Of a DNA stretch of 64,000 bases, positions 1-11,334 are shown in pieces. Source of the DNA: Phallus indusiatus (lineage: Eukaryota > Basidiomycota > Agaricomycetes > Phallales > Phallaceae); the NCBI GenBank assembly GCA_027605045.1, contig JAQFWX010000019.1, positions 62,001 through 126,000 of the forward strand, written 5' to 3'. Both the position numbers and the translations under genes were made by a program. Each line of letters starts with the position of its first letter. Within the stretch, counting starts at the first letter, position 1. The notes beneath the pieces are model-generated. The model was not told the origin of the DNA. It saw nothing but the letters and a program-made list of their open reading frames with translations, and searched no databases.

Positions 1-2513
1 GCGAGGGGAAGAAAGCTTTTCATACCCCCAAAAAATTCCGGTAAGCATGTCCTTAATAACCGACGAAGTTCTTTTTCTTTGACTTCTTCTGGAGGGGTTC
101 TACATGAGATGCCATACAACGATACTTTTCTCTGATTTGTCAATGCCGCACTTGGATCAAAAAGAGGAAGGCATCTCAGTAAAGGACGATGGCGCGACGG
201 AGGTTCCTGCTAATAGATAAGCCGAGAAATAATGCAAGCACAAAGGCTGTCGAACCTGGTTAACAAGCAAACCTTTCTCGCCACGAGCGATAAGCCGATG
301 CAAATATTTGCTATAGGAAAATGTTCCTTTATAAATCAGTTGACCGAATGTGATAGTAATCGCAGAAAGATTGTTTGAATTCGTAACAACATCTGAAGTG
401 TCCAGCCACTCAAATAGCTTGTTTTGAATAAGTTCGTCAGGCGAAGGCAAGCCCCGCCGTATTGCCCTGTCTTCCATACGATGCATCCATATCGATAATA
501 AAGATGCGACAGCATAAGGTCTGTGATCGCCATACTGGTGTGATGTTATACTCCAAGTGAGAAGCATATTCAGCTTGGTATAAAATGAATCCATATCATC
601 AAATGAGATATCTAAAATCGGAGTCGAGGAAATGTTGGTAGTTTCTGTGAAAGAATTGAGAAGCTGGAAAATGATCAGCTGCGTTCGAGACCGAGGCCGA
701 ACAACAGGATCAACCTTGATATCGCTCATCGTAAACTTGGTTTTGGCTGTGGCGCGCTCGGGAATGATGTGAAAGGACAAGGCAGCATTGCGACGAGTTA
801 CGTCGTCTAAATCATTTTCGATTGCAGATTCCCACTCACTCCGGTTTGGTGCTGCAGAGAACGGGTAGTCGCGTAATATTTGTGTAATCATGGGCGAATA
901 TGTCAACCAGTTTTTGGGGTTGACGAAAGAATCAGGATTGTAGATGAATATTCTCTGGAGTTGTTTAAGGCTCATAATTAATGAAATAATTATAATATGA
1001 AAACGCACTTGTAAAAGGCTCTGCAAGGCAATGTTTAACGAAGTTAAGTGTTCGCTGCCCGTAGATATTTGAATCTAGAAATAAATAAATTGTTATCCTT
1101 TCGAAGTAAAGTACGACTACAGCTTACCTCTGCCAGTTTCACTAAGCAACCGTCAATCAAGGCTCTTTGCAGAGCACGATATGGAAGCATTCCTTCTAGA
1201 TATTCATCCGTAATTCGTGCCACAAATATTGCTTGCGCAAGATTGGATGATTGCATTTGCTGTGCTAACCAAGATAGAAATATCGCATGGTCGACTAACG
1301 ATTCGGCATAGAATTCGCGTAGAAGGTCGAGACTATTCAACAACTCTCAGTAACAGCTCAGAAACTGATGGATATATTGTGGAGCTCACCAATACGAGAA
1401 CTTAGAAACCCACTTATCCCGAGTCTCAGGATCATTGAGAACTCGTTTAAATGTTTGCTTGATATTTAACCCAAGTCTCGCCGCACTGGGCAATGCTACT
1501 TCTGCTAAGAGCTTCTTGAGATAACCAGTAACCACGTTAGCCCATTCTATGCTGTATTGAGTAGGGTTATAATTTGGCCGATTTCGCATCCCTTGCTACG
1601 TTCGGAATGAGAGAACAAGGGTCAGGAAGGAACCGGGAATGGTAAAAAAACGTACTATTTCATTTCCGCCCAGGCCCCGAACATACCAGACTGCACGAGA
1701 TATAGGAACTTTATTATCTTGTAGCAAAACCAGTAAATCGTGCCCTTTGGCATGTGGTATCTTATCGCCAATAGTATGTAACGGAACGTCAGGATTGAAG
1801 AAATCTGCCTGCCACGATTGCCTGCGCATTTCGCTGAGGGTTATTCGCTGAGGAGGTTTATAGACATGATCGCTAAATTCCTAATAAATCAGTTGAACCT
1901 TTGAAGGATGAACAAGCGTACGGTAAGTGTGCATTATTCTCCGCCCGGCGAACCAAAACTTGATTCATGAGCTCATTCAAATCTGATAGGGCATTATGCT
2001 GCAAGATACGATCTTTGCTTGCAGCTAGGGAAGAGAAATGTTCCGCCTAGAGAAGCATCAGTATATGCTCGATCTGTCGAATAGCCTTCATAGACCAATT
2101 GACATACCCCCATAGTCTGTGCACTGTAGCCATGTTTAACATTTGAGTCTGAAAGCAAATCTTCGGGCTGATCTGGTCTGGGAGGAAAGAAACCATGAAA
2201 CCCTGTGCAATTATAGAAAGTTATCAGTCAACTAATGAACCAAACTCTCTGGGAGTTGCCGTGTCCACGCACCGAGGTCTGCGCTGGTATGTGCCGCTGA
2301 CAGCCACTGGGGTGGCTCAGCGTGATATTTTTTCAAGGGCTCGCTCCCTTCTCCACTGCGAGGCATGTGAAGCATGAAATTAAGATAGGAACAAAGCGAC
2401 ACCTTTATAGCAGAAGGCGCGCGAACCCAATTGGAATTCAAAAGTTCATTTGTTTTGTTTGTCACCACGCGTCTAAATTTGGGAACCTGTCCGTCACGTT
2501 CGCCGTTGCTCAT
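1..2513 (-). CDS. MED12: Mediator subunit 12 (MED12/SRB8), N-terminal part, runs off left edge
   Basis: This is the start of MED12, a subunit of the CDK8 kinase module that reversibly binds Mediator and modulates RNA polymerase II transcription in the nucleus. The N-terminal exon carries PPQWLSAAHTSADLG, continued after a short intron by FLPRPDQPEDLLSDSNVKHG. The Med12 domain follows (KGHDLLVLLQDNKVPISRAV), then FLSWLAQQMQSSNLAQAIFVA and LCLHYFSAYLLAGTSVAPSS. At least six exons are present and the 3' part lies beyond base 1. In-frame ATGs occur at 2552, 2531 and 2513; 2513 is chosen because it avoids overlapping the divergent DAD2 start codon. An apparent +1 frameshift at 157-163 interrupts the frame, after which MED12-like sequence resumes (SLYGISCRTPP...LRRLLRTCLPEFFGG). 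Identification is by recalled family motifs; the exact start is uncertain. Confidence 0.85.
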
Positions 2514-2518
2514 ATCCG

Positions 2519-3004
2519 ATGCGCCCCTCATCTGCAGCGTCGATACGCGCATCGAATCTTGGTGTCAATGTCTCATCAGCTACACGTTTATTAGAGAAGA
2601 GGAAAGAGTATGCAGCTGTAAATGCTCTCGATAAAATCAGCTCGGAGTTGGCCGAAAGATTAGAAGGGTTAGGAGAAGATTGTGAAATCATGGCAGAAGC
2701 AGGTCAAAGTATGTGATACACCAACCCACGCATCTGCCACGCGTCATTACATTTATTACAACAGTATATGGTTCAGTAATGGATCATTGGTCTCGGATGT
2801 TTGGTATTATCAACCTCGTCGGTACGTCGCGAACAATTAATTACTACACGTAACCACTATTCTGACACGATTCATTGCGCAGTCCCCCCTCGAGAATCAG
2901 CCGATAACGACGAAGATCGCGTCGAGGATCAGCCTCCGAAGGCTGAAAAGCTTGTTCGATTGGAAATTGCTTCCCTGGAGCAAGTTACCACTGGCAGCAA
3001 ATGA
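2519..3004 (+). CDS. DAD2: DASH complex subunit DAD2
   Basis: DAD2 is a small subunit of the DASH/Dam1 ring, which couples fungal kinetochores to spindle microtubules. Three exons can be read: 2519-2708, 2777-2821 and 2883-3004, joined by GT-AG introns with frame kept, giving about 118 residues, usual for the family. The heptad-like helix ATRLLEKRKEYAAVNALDKI followed by SSELAERLEGLGEDCEIMAE, and then MDHWSRMFGIINLV encoded by the middle exon, match the DAD2 pattern. The C-terminal tail is acidic and probably disordered. The gene is divergent from MED12 with almost no spacer and convergent with SCY1, 86 bp beyond its stop. The middle exon (45 nt) is easily missed by ORF finders. Confidence 0.82.
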
Positions 3005-3090
3005 TGCTTTTTCACAATGTATCCGTACTATACCATAAGCAATGTGTACCTATAATAACCAATACCCTCGATGTATTTTCTTGACGAAAA

Positions 3091-6000
3091 TTATGCTGCG
3101 GCCGTCTTTTTGTTCTTGGCTTCTTTGAGTGCCGCGATACGCTAAATAAAGGACATTTAGGGACCGAATGACAAAATCCACGTGGATCTCGTACCTGCTT
3201 CCGCTCTTCTTTTCTTTTAGCCATTTCAGCAGCTTTTTCTTCTTTGCTCAAACCGGCCATGCTAGGTAACGCCGCCGGAGGGTTTGGACTTGGACTTCTG
3301 TCAATGGCCTTGCTTTCGCTACCCATCCGAAGGGGCTGAGCTTTCGGCAATGTTTGAGCAGCGGATAGAAGCTTTGAGGGATTTGAAGGTGATTTTGGTA
3401 TTGTTGGTGGAGGGCTTGCTTTCGGTCTGTCGTCAAATTCTCCCCAGGCGTCTGAACAATAATATTATTGAGAAAACACGTCCACTATGATCATTGATGA
3501 ACCATACCATTATCATCAGGAGGTGTTGTGATTACTGGGGCTGTCTCAAATGCACCTATGATACAACGCCAATCAGACAAGAAATTTAGAATAGCCTTAT
3601 TGCACGTACTCCAGTCGTCAGCATCGGCGTTGACGTCCATCAGGTCACCGTCCCAGGCATCTGTTGTTCCATCCTCTTCAGCCCACTCAGCCGCAGATAG
3701 AAGCGTGTTGGTGGTGGTTGATTTTGTGGCACCAAGCTGTAAATTTTTCCCTTTTGCCGGAGCATGTTTAGGTGATGTGGGTACAGAGTGAGGAACAGTG
3801 GGTTTGTTTTGGGGCGCTGCACTGAACGGGAAACCGTTTGAGCTTGATGAAGTTGAAGCTATTGCGGGTGCGGATGTGGCACCCTCAGCACCAATCCCCG
3901 TTTGCATGTCAGTTGCGGTAAGCTTATGATAAATCGATGTCAGAGCTAAGGTAACATTTGGACAATATTCAATACCTTCTTGCCAATCGAAGAGATTGCC
4001 CACCCAGCCAATGCACCAGCAGCGCCAGCCGCAGAATTGACAAGTGTGGCTTGTACTGTTTGTGAACCTTGACCTGCAATACCGGCTAACCGAGTAGCAG
4101 GATCGTCCTGAGTAGTTTCTGGCTGTACAAACTATGAGCCTATATTAGGAACTAGGCAGAGAAACACAAACCATATTTCGTGCATGTTCTTCTAATCTTT
4201 TCACGAAATACTCCAGTGTTTTGAAGGCTTGATCACGAACAAGTCTGGGAGAAAGGATAAGTTTATCACATATCAGTATAATACGAGCAAATTTACTTTT
4301 CTCCGTCAATAAGGGTCCAAGATATAACAGGAAGTACACCTTTGGCCATATCTTCTGGGTCAAAGAGTTCCCCACAGGCCATAAAGGCCATAAGTCCGGC
4401 AACGCGAGCATGAACAAAAGTGTCCTTGACGGCTCTAGTAAATGCTGGTACCAATACTTTTCGACGAGAAACGCTATTCAATGAAGGGGCAAGACGACCC
4501 AAGAGAATGGCTGTGTTAGTACGAATAGAAGGCTCTTGATCGCTTTGAGCTCTCGCAAGGTGACGTAGCAAATCGTTGTTTAGAATGCGAGTGGATAGCT
4601 GGAAGTGATATAAGATATTTTTTCATAGACCCAGCCATTTAGATAACTACCTTGGGAGCGATAAGAGTGATTGCCCGGATTGTTGCTTCCCGGATAACGG
4701 CAACTGTATCAGTAAACCCAGTTTGCTGTGAACATTGAGCATAAATATGGAGAGTGGAGAAATATGATGGAGGAAGCACATACCAGATGAGGCCAGATAT
4801 CATTCACAACCATCTTTTCGTCGAGCTTATCAGCAAATTCCGGCAGATGTTCCAAAAGGGCCATTCTGGTTCCACGGTCAGGACTGGCAAAAAGTCTAAT
4901 TAAAGGACCAAGGACAAGCGAGTTATAATCTGAAGGTGGCACTTTTGACGAAAGTTGAAGAATGAGTGGGAGTAGTGTTGGGGCGGTGGCACCAGCATGT
5001 TGAAGCGCTGTCATCAGCGACGGTAAAATAAGGTATAGTGTAAATGAGGGAGGGAAGGAATCCGAAGATTCTTTCAAAGTTCTAAAGGAAAGGTTAAATG
5101 TTTTGAACTGTACGATATATCAAGCGAATCTGACCGTAAAAGTTCTAATTTCTCGCCTTCGCCCGACAGCGCGAAATCTGATAATCCCTTACAGACTTTG
5201 ACTAATGGATTTTCAGTAAAGTAGCCACCAGATGAATTCCCATTGTCAAGGAATGTTTTGGGTGTTAACCTGGTTTTAACACTTGGATTCAAAAGTTTTT
5301 TGAACGGCGTGAATATCACATTAGGTATCGACCCACGAGAAGGGGGTGTGGTTGCATTATTTGAGGGTAGTGGCGCATTGGGATTATATAAAGCATAAAT
5401 AAAAAGACCTAAGGCATAAGCGTCTTGTGCATAAACCGGTAACCTAAAGAAATCAGAATAACTGTATGGAGAGAAGAGTAATGCAAACTCACTCCTTCAA
5501 AACAGACCACCCGCTCTTAGCAACTTCAGGAGAGGCGTACATCGACGCGTTGGGTATAAGGCTTCCAAGAGTCTAGAGAAGATTATAATTCGAGAGAGAA
5601 CCTGACAAAAGAAGGACCAACTAACATATAACACAGCTGCATCATCCTTCGCACTGCTCAACAATTCAAATCCACCAAGCTTCCACTCTCCCGAGCTAGC
5701 AACAAAAACAGAATCGACATGCAAATTTCCATGCGTGGAAGCACATGATTCATTGACGAATGCCAACGCAGTTGACACTCGGTGCAAACCCCAGCATAGC
5801 CAATCTTCCTTTCCTTGTGGACTGTTATGCAAGGCTTTCGACAGCGGTTGAACACGCTCCGTTACGATATGGATAGTGGAATCTGTTTCAACGACATCGA
5901 TAAACTTTAATACATCTGGATGTCTGATTGTTCGGAGCTTCCTTAGTGCGTTCTTCGCAAGAGGGAGCTGCGATCGTTTATTGCCTTGATTCGCATCAAA

Positions 6001-6234
6001 TGAGAATACTGACACTGGGCTAGAATCATCCTAGTTGAGATTGGGAAAATTAAGGAGGCCCACCAAAGCATTTGGCACATTAAAACTCACGCGCTTGGTA
6101 GCGTCATATAGAGACCAGATGGTTTTTCCTTCGAAAGATGCGACTTTCTCTCCCAGCGAGAAGGGTAATGATATCCCAGATTTTTGTAATAAAGAAGATG
6201 CGGCAGCAGATCCAAGGTTTCTCAAGTAATCCAT
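3091..6234 (-). CDS. SCY1: SCY1-like pseudokinase (SCYL1/Cex1 family)
   Basis: Scy1-like proteins combine an inactive kinase domain with HEAT repeats and act in COPI-linked Golgi-ER traffic and tRNA export. The start is MDYLRNLGSAAASSLLQKSG, the typical family beginning. The kinase-like domain follows (PVSVFSFDANQ; RTIRHPDVLKF). The catalytic loop reads HGNLHVDSVFV instead of HRD, and the DFG position reads WKLGGFELLS, so it should be catalytically dead. HEAT-type repeats follow in the middle (for example QEPSIRTNTAILLGRLAPSL). The C-terminus is Ser/Thr/Pro-rich and then lysine/arginine/glutamate-rich, ending in KEAKNKKTAAA. There are about nine or more exons; the last is very short (3091-3142) after a 3' splice site. 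The gene converges on DAD2 and is in tandem with APN2 upstream. Confidence 0.88.
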
Positions 6235-6714
6235 GAAGCTGGAAAGAAGTACAAGAGTGTGACAGTGCGATACTTCCGTTCAGATTCGGAGAAGGTTGAC
6301 TTAGTTGCGACAAACAATCTAACAGGACTATGTTCTTAGCTCAAATTCATGTAATGCACGACATATAATTTTGTCACAAGTATGGATTTCATCCGAATTA
6401 AGGGGATACTTAGCAATCAGAGCGACACTTTTTGAAACTATCATTGACCGTCATTATGGCACCTCCAAAAATCTCCTCCTCTACACCAGGGTATAATAAC
6501 AAGTCCTTTGTGTAAATGTCTCAATGACTTATTGTATGCGTGTATTGTACGTGTGGAAAATTTTATGTATGAAACCGGCGAAGTTGTTTATCGGCGAGGG
6601 GCAGTCGACTTAAATAAACCCCGGATATTACAGCTTCCTTGTGTTTCCCCAATTATATGATACATATAATATACAATGCGATGTAAAATGCATTACCCGC
6701 TAAGCAAAGTCTCA
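6235..6714. other. Intergenic: SCY1 upstream region and APN2 3' end
   Basis: About 480 bases between the SCY1 start codon and the APN2 stop codon, both on the minus strand. It must hold the APN2 3' UTR and the SCY1 promoter. It is AT-rich, and I see no convincing gene, repeat or recognisable element. Confidence 0.6.
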
Positions 6715-8842
6715 TTACCGCTTCAGTTTTACATTTGTCTTCTGGTTTTCTCTTCTAATCTCGCTCGACCATTTGAAATAGTTGCAGTGGTACCGAGTAT
6801 CAACTTCTTCTCTCAGTCGTTCTGCCCTGCCTTTGTCATAACCTGGCCCTACAGGCCTAACAAAAATTTAGATAAACAATTAAAAAGAGGATGTGAACAT
6901 TTCGCACCGTGAACAGAGAAAAAATGTTTTGCCTTTATTCGGGCCTGCTTTATTCACAGTCCATTCCTTACAAGGCTCGTTGTGGACATCACATTTGGGA
7001 GGTTGAATTGGTGCAAGCATCTCGCTCCATGCATCCTTACTTTGTGAATTCGACCGCGCCGAAGAAGAGGTATCAAGATTTTCTTCTAGTTGCGACAACT
7101 GCAGAGCCAACAACCGGTCTTCTTCAATCTGACGCTTAGACAGCTCAGCTTCGTCAATGTCAATAACCTCGTTTGCAACCTTGGAGGAACGCACTGACGA
7201 CGATAATGAGGGCGACTTTCCGTCCGAGTCCTTCATAAAGAATGATGAGATTTTCGCTTGGTTTATCTTTTGCTTCTTGTGTTTGACTCCGTCTTTTTGG
7301 TCGCCGCGGCTCCTTTTGTGATGTGGTTTTACGGTTGTTGTCGTCTGAGAGCTTGCTAGCGTGGTGACAGAACCTGAAGAAGGTAATGATGGGTATTCTT
7401 GAGATGATACTTGAACCGGATCCATCGTTTCAATTTCTATAGTACTTTCTACCTTCGTCGTGAGAGTTCGCTGAACATCCTCCGGCGGAGTAGTCGATGG
7501 ACTGGACCCAGAAGATGAATACTCGTTCTTCCTTTTTGACAGGAAGAAAGATGACAAGATCTTTTGTTTGTACTCATCCCAAAACCTAGCTGCAATGCGC
7601 GGAGTACGTCCTTTCGCTGCTTCATACTCCATCGCGTCTTTCAGATTAAGCGTTTGACCAGATTCCAAACGAATTTCATCGTATAGATCAACAAAAACCG
7701 GACAATGATCCGAGCCTTTTATGGAGGGCTGAATATCACCGCCTCGTACCCACGGAAGAAGACCCTCTGTTACGAGAATATAGTCCACTCTACTGCCGTA
7801 ATTCACATCCCGTGCGGATATTCGAGTATTCCAGCCTATAACACATGACGCATCTTTTTAAGACCTGGAACATATTCAACCAGTTCTGCACAACCTACAT
7901 GTGTACATGCCCTTTCTATCGGGCCACGATTTCCGGACGATGTCAACCATAGGACCAAGAGGGAACAACCAGTTCTTAAACCAAGCACGCGGTGGTCTGT
8001 CCCAGAATGTTGTAAAGTTACTCGGAAGATTTCCATCGCAATGATCAATTGGTGCAGCAGCGACATTGATATCTCCTACGACCATAACCTCTCTCTTTTC
8101 TTCAATCAGCTTGCGGACCCTTTCTTGTAGAAGCAGATGAAAGTTCATCTTGTACGGAAGACGCGTCTCTGATGTTTCCGCCGGACAATACACGTTTATA
8201 AGAACAAATAAACCGAGATCCAGTATGAGAGTTCGACCTTCGGAATCCAAGTCCATCAAGCTGGATAATTTAGATCCGTCGTCTTCGGGGTAGATGGATA
8301 GATCGCTGAGTAAGGGGTAAGATGGTGATATTCGTTCAGTGGCATCCAACGGTGGTTTTGGTTGTAGCTTTCCGGTCAAACCTTCTTCAGCTTTTAAAGG
8401 TGCGACAGAACGAGTTTTTGTATAAACCGCGACACCGCTATATCCACCTTTATTAAGTGGGAAAGACAAAAATGACTCGTATTTCTTGGGAAGTGAAAAG
8501 TATTTTGGCAATGTGTTGCGTTGCGTTTTCATCTCTATGTTGAGGTAGTGGTGTTCCTTTCAGACAATGTCAGGTCTAGGGGAAACCCAACCTAAAACAG
8601 ACCTTGAAAACATATTATATCGGCTTTAAGTTCATCTAGGATAGCATCTGAAGTTTTCAAAGAATTCCATCTTCAAAAGAATGAGCGTCATGCTCCGAGT
8701 CAATGGAGAGACGAGTAACATCATGTACATACGGATGGTACTGAGGTAAAGTTCTGATTCCATTCTATAATTTCGTGAGCATGAGTGTGCACGAAGAGGG
8801 TTCATTAAAAAAGCTTACAACATTCCAAGTCAGTATCCGCAT
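6715..8842 (-). CDS. APN2: AP endonuclease 2 (class II, ExoIII family) with PIP box and GRF zinc finger
   Basis: APN2 is the nuclear base-excision-repair enzyme that cleaves abasic sites and removes blocked 3' ends. The first exon encodes MRILTWNV and the second begins NGIRTLPQYHPY, the standard start. The exonuclease-endonuclease-phosphatase domain contains GGYSGVAVYTK, GDINVAAAPIDHCD, SRVDYILV and GSDHCPVFVDL, all catalytic-site signatures. A disordered linker follows with a PCNA-interacting QAKISSFF near 7230-7255. The C-terminal GRF zinc finger (CDVHNEPCKEW...GPNKGKTFFLCSR) is split by an intron and completed by PVGPGYDKGRAERLREEVDT and YHCNYFKWSSEIR, ending at 6715. A naive reading through that intron would stop early at 6880. 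Family-typical length and all key residues are present, so it is probably functional. Confidence 0.93.
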
Positions 8843-9839
8843 GACATTTGGTTAAAGAGCATGTTGACGTTACGCATCGATTACTTAATTCCGCTTGCTA
8901 AGCCTCTGCCACCGATATCTCGGCATTTTTCAACTGATTTTGGGACGCAATTAACTCGAGCCTCAAGTTCAAGACTTAAAACACTTAAAGCTCAATCACA
9001 CAGAGTAATAATTATAAGAATTGAACGAAGTTACCCCTAGGAAAGAACACTGGACAAATGAAATTTAAGCCCTCAATTTTTTATTCCCGCTCTAAATCGA
9101 ACAAGTGTACCATGTACTATCACCGACGCACTTTCATCAGTGTGACGTCAACAGAGACGGAATGCTCACTTGTAAGGCATTATTTAAAAACCAGCCGAAG
9201 AAGTTGATTGCGCTTTGGTCTCGCTGTTTTGGACGGGAATCGTTCTATTTCCAAACTTGGTCCAAACCATGCGACATTTGTGGATGTAAGGTCCGTTTTG
9301 AGCTGAAGGGTCCCTGTTTGTGAGCTTCGACCCTATTACAGAGAGAAATTCTGTCGAAAATGATAAGTTGTCGATGACGTAGGGAGAACCGCGGATGTTC
9401 AATTCTGGTACAGACATTCGGGGGGGTGGTCGGCGTCGGGGCGTCGTTGATGATAACGAGAAAGAAATGGTGCGAGACCTGCGCGACTGTTGGGAGAATT
9501 CGAAGTGGAACGGACAAGATCTATGAAGACCTAATCGGCATTTGATGCAAAAGGTTGACGGGAAAGGAGAGTTCTGGGTCTATCGAAATTGGAAGACGAC
9601 AGCACGATTTCACCAATCATGGGTATGGAGGGACGTTGACGTTCACAAGTTGTAATTGAGTAATGTCTCTGCAGCAAATTGGCCCATGTCGGTGGCCGCA
9701 AAAGTATGCCAGCTAGCACTGGAAGCATTGTGAGGTCCTCCCACCCTACGGGACGCGACAAAACCATCATGTCTCTATTGATGGGTGCGCAGAACACAAA
9801 GCGCTTTCCGTTGGATAGGATCCAAGTCTACAATTGAAA
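8843..9839. other. Gene-poor region upstream of APN2
   Basis: The APN2 promoter lies at the left. The rest has only short open frames on both strands (for example minus 9417-9184 and 9797-9531), none with a motif I recognise or a credible splice chain. It may be decayed sequence related to the duplicated block on its right. Confidence 0.4.
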
Positions 9840-10510
9840 AAAATGTAGCTCTCCCACAGCTATAAAAAGTTAAGCGAAGCAAACTTTATCCGTATAGGTT
9901 ACTGACCTACTTCAGAACTTTTGTATATGGTGAGTCAGACGTTTGATTCAACAAGCCATCCCTCACTATCATATCTTGCCTATTGATATGCGAAAGATAC
10001 CAACCCGCTAGTGCCTCGATGCCCGCTACCTGCTGTTCGGCGTTTGGGGGTGAGTTCTTGTCATACCGGAGAGTCTAAGTGTTTATGAACGAGGTAAGCC
10101 GGGCACTAGCTCGAGTTGCCGGCATCACACAAGATTGGTGGCCTCCATAAGCTATTAGATTTTCAAGAAATGTGACTGACATTCGCACATGTCGTAGTCC
10201 ATCGGGTGTACCCTGTAATTCTTGGACTTCTGGCGAGACGGCAGTATGCGATGACTGAGCGTGGTGCAGAGCTTGCTTCAGGGGTGTAATGTCAGATTTG
10301 TAGGGTTGTCAGAGTTGGGCCAAAGGCCCGCAAGCTTCTTTAACAGAAACTCTCGTAATAAAAGATGTCCGAACGGCAATGGTGAATCTGCGGGTGCGTA
10401 TGTCTGGTCCATTCCTTCAAAGAGACGGTCTGGGAGGTATAAACATGCTTTCCCCGGTAAGTTTGCGGCTTGGAATAGATCCTGAGCATCATTCGGTGTT
10501 CCATCCATAA
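9840..10510 (-). pseudogene. Degenerate copy A of a duplicated unknown coding segment
   Basis: This block is clearly similar to the block at 11335-12260. Shared stretches include CCCGCTACCTGCTGTTCGGC (10020s and 11810s) and GACATTCGCACAT (10180s and 11990s). On the minus strand it encodes pieces such as SPEVQELQGTPDGLRHVRMS, matching SVEVQELQDTADGLQNVRMS in copy B. Relative to copy B it has lost bases after the NPTNLTLHP stretch near 10285, giving an early stop and a frame change, so it is read as a pseudogene. The family is not recognised. Confidence 0.55.
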
Positions 10511-11334
10511 CTATTGAGAAATCTAATAAGCTTCAGAGTCAGTATCAAGATGCTGAAGTCAAGCACTTACTCAGGCCCGAGGGGGACGGAAGTAACCAAT
10601 GGATTGATAAAATTCTCTAGAGAACAACTTGATCGAAAGATACAGCCACCAGGCTTAGAATAAAACGGAGAAAATTATACATACCGATGTCCACTCGGTT
10701 CACTATTCCAACTTTTGAAGTGCTATCAATCCTAGCTCGGGGCTTGTCAATTAGATAAAGTATGTGGGAGATAAACTCTGATACTCTGAGAACGAGAATG
10801 ATACTTGTGAAGAAATAATGACGGGAGAAAAAGATATGCGCATATATGCAGCAAGTATGAAATGAGGCGACGTGACCAATTGACTAGTCTGACGTGTACA
10901 CGGGTTGCATAAACTTGTGATGAGTTAGATATAGCAAAACAAAAACATGCTATTCCCCAAATTAACATCCTAGCTATTTATAAGTACAAATGCCACTACA
11001 AGTATGGGTTTACGGTAAGTAGGAACACGCAAGGCTAAAATGTAAGCCGCACCTCATGATCAGGCAAGGTCCGCAAGGATCACGGATACTAGTTCGCCAC
11101 AACATTCAAGTAGCTCTGGCTGTTTATCGTGTACTTCCTGGTGGTTCTCGGTAGCGGGTGGCGATCATCTCAGTAAGGGAAATGAGCAATATCTTCAAAT
11201 TTTGGCTTTTGAATTTCGCTTCTTGATTTCGCTTGGTGCTGTAAGAAGCTGAATTTTGGCATCGTCGCCTTCTTTCCTGTTGGTGTATGCACAGCACATG
11301 AAACCTGTTGGAGAGGAATTCAAGTCTACGTTCA
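10511..11334. other. Spacer between duplicated segments
   Basis: AT-rich sequence between the two copies. Short minus-strand frames exist (10968-10747, 11402-11124), but they have no recognisable domain or supporting splice signals. Confidence 0.4.

Noticed and set aside
6676..7139. Plus-strand open frames opposite APN2
   Set aside because: They are antisense shadows of the APN2 GRF-finger exons and linker; no motif of their own.
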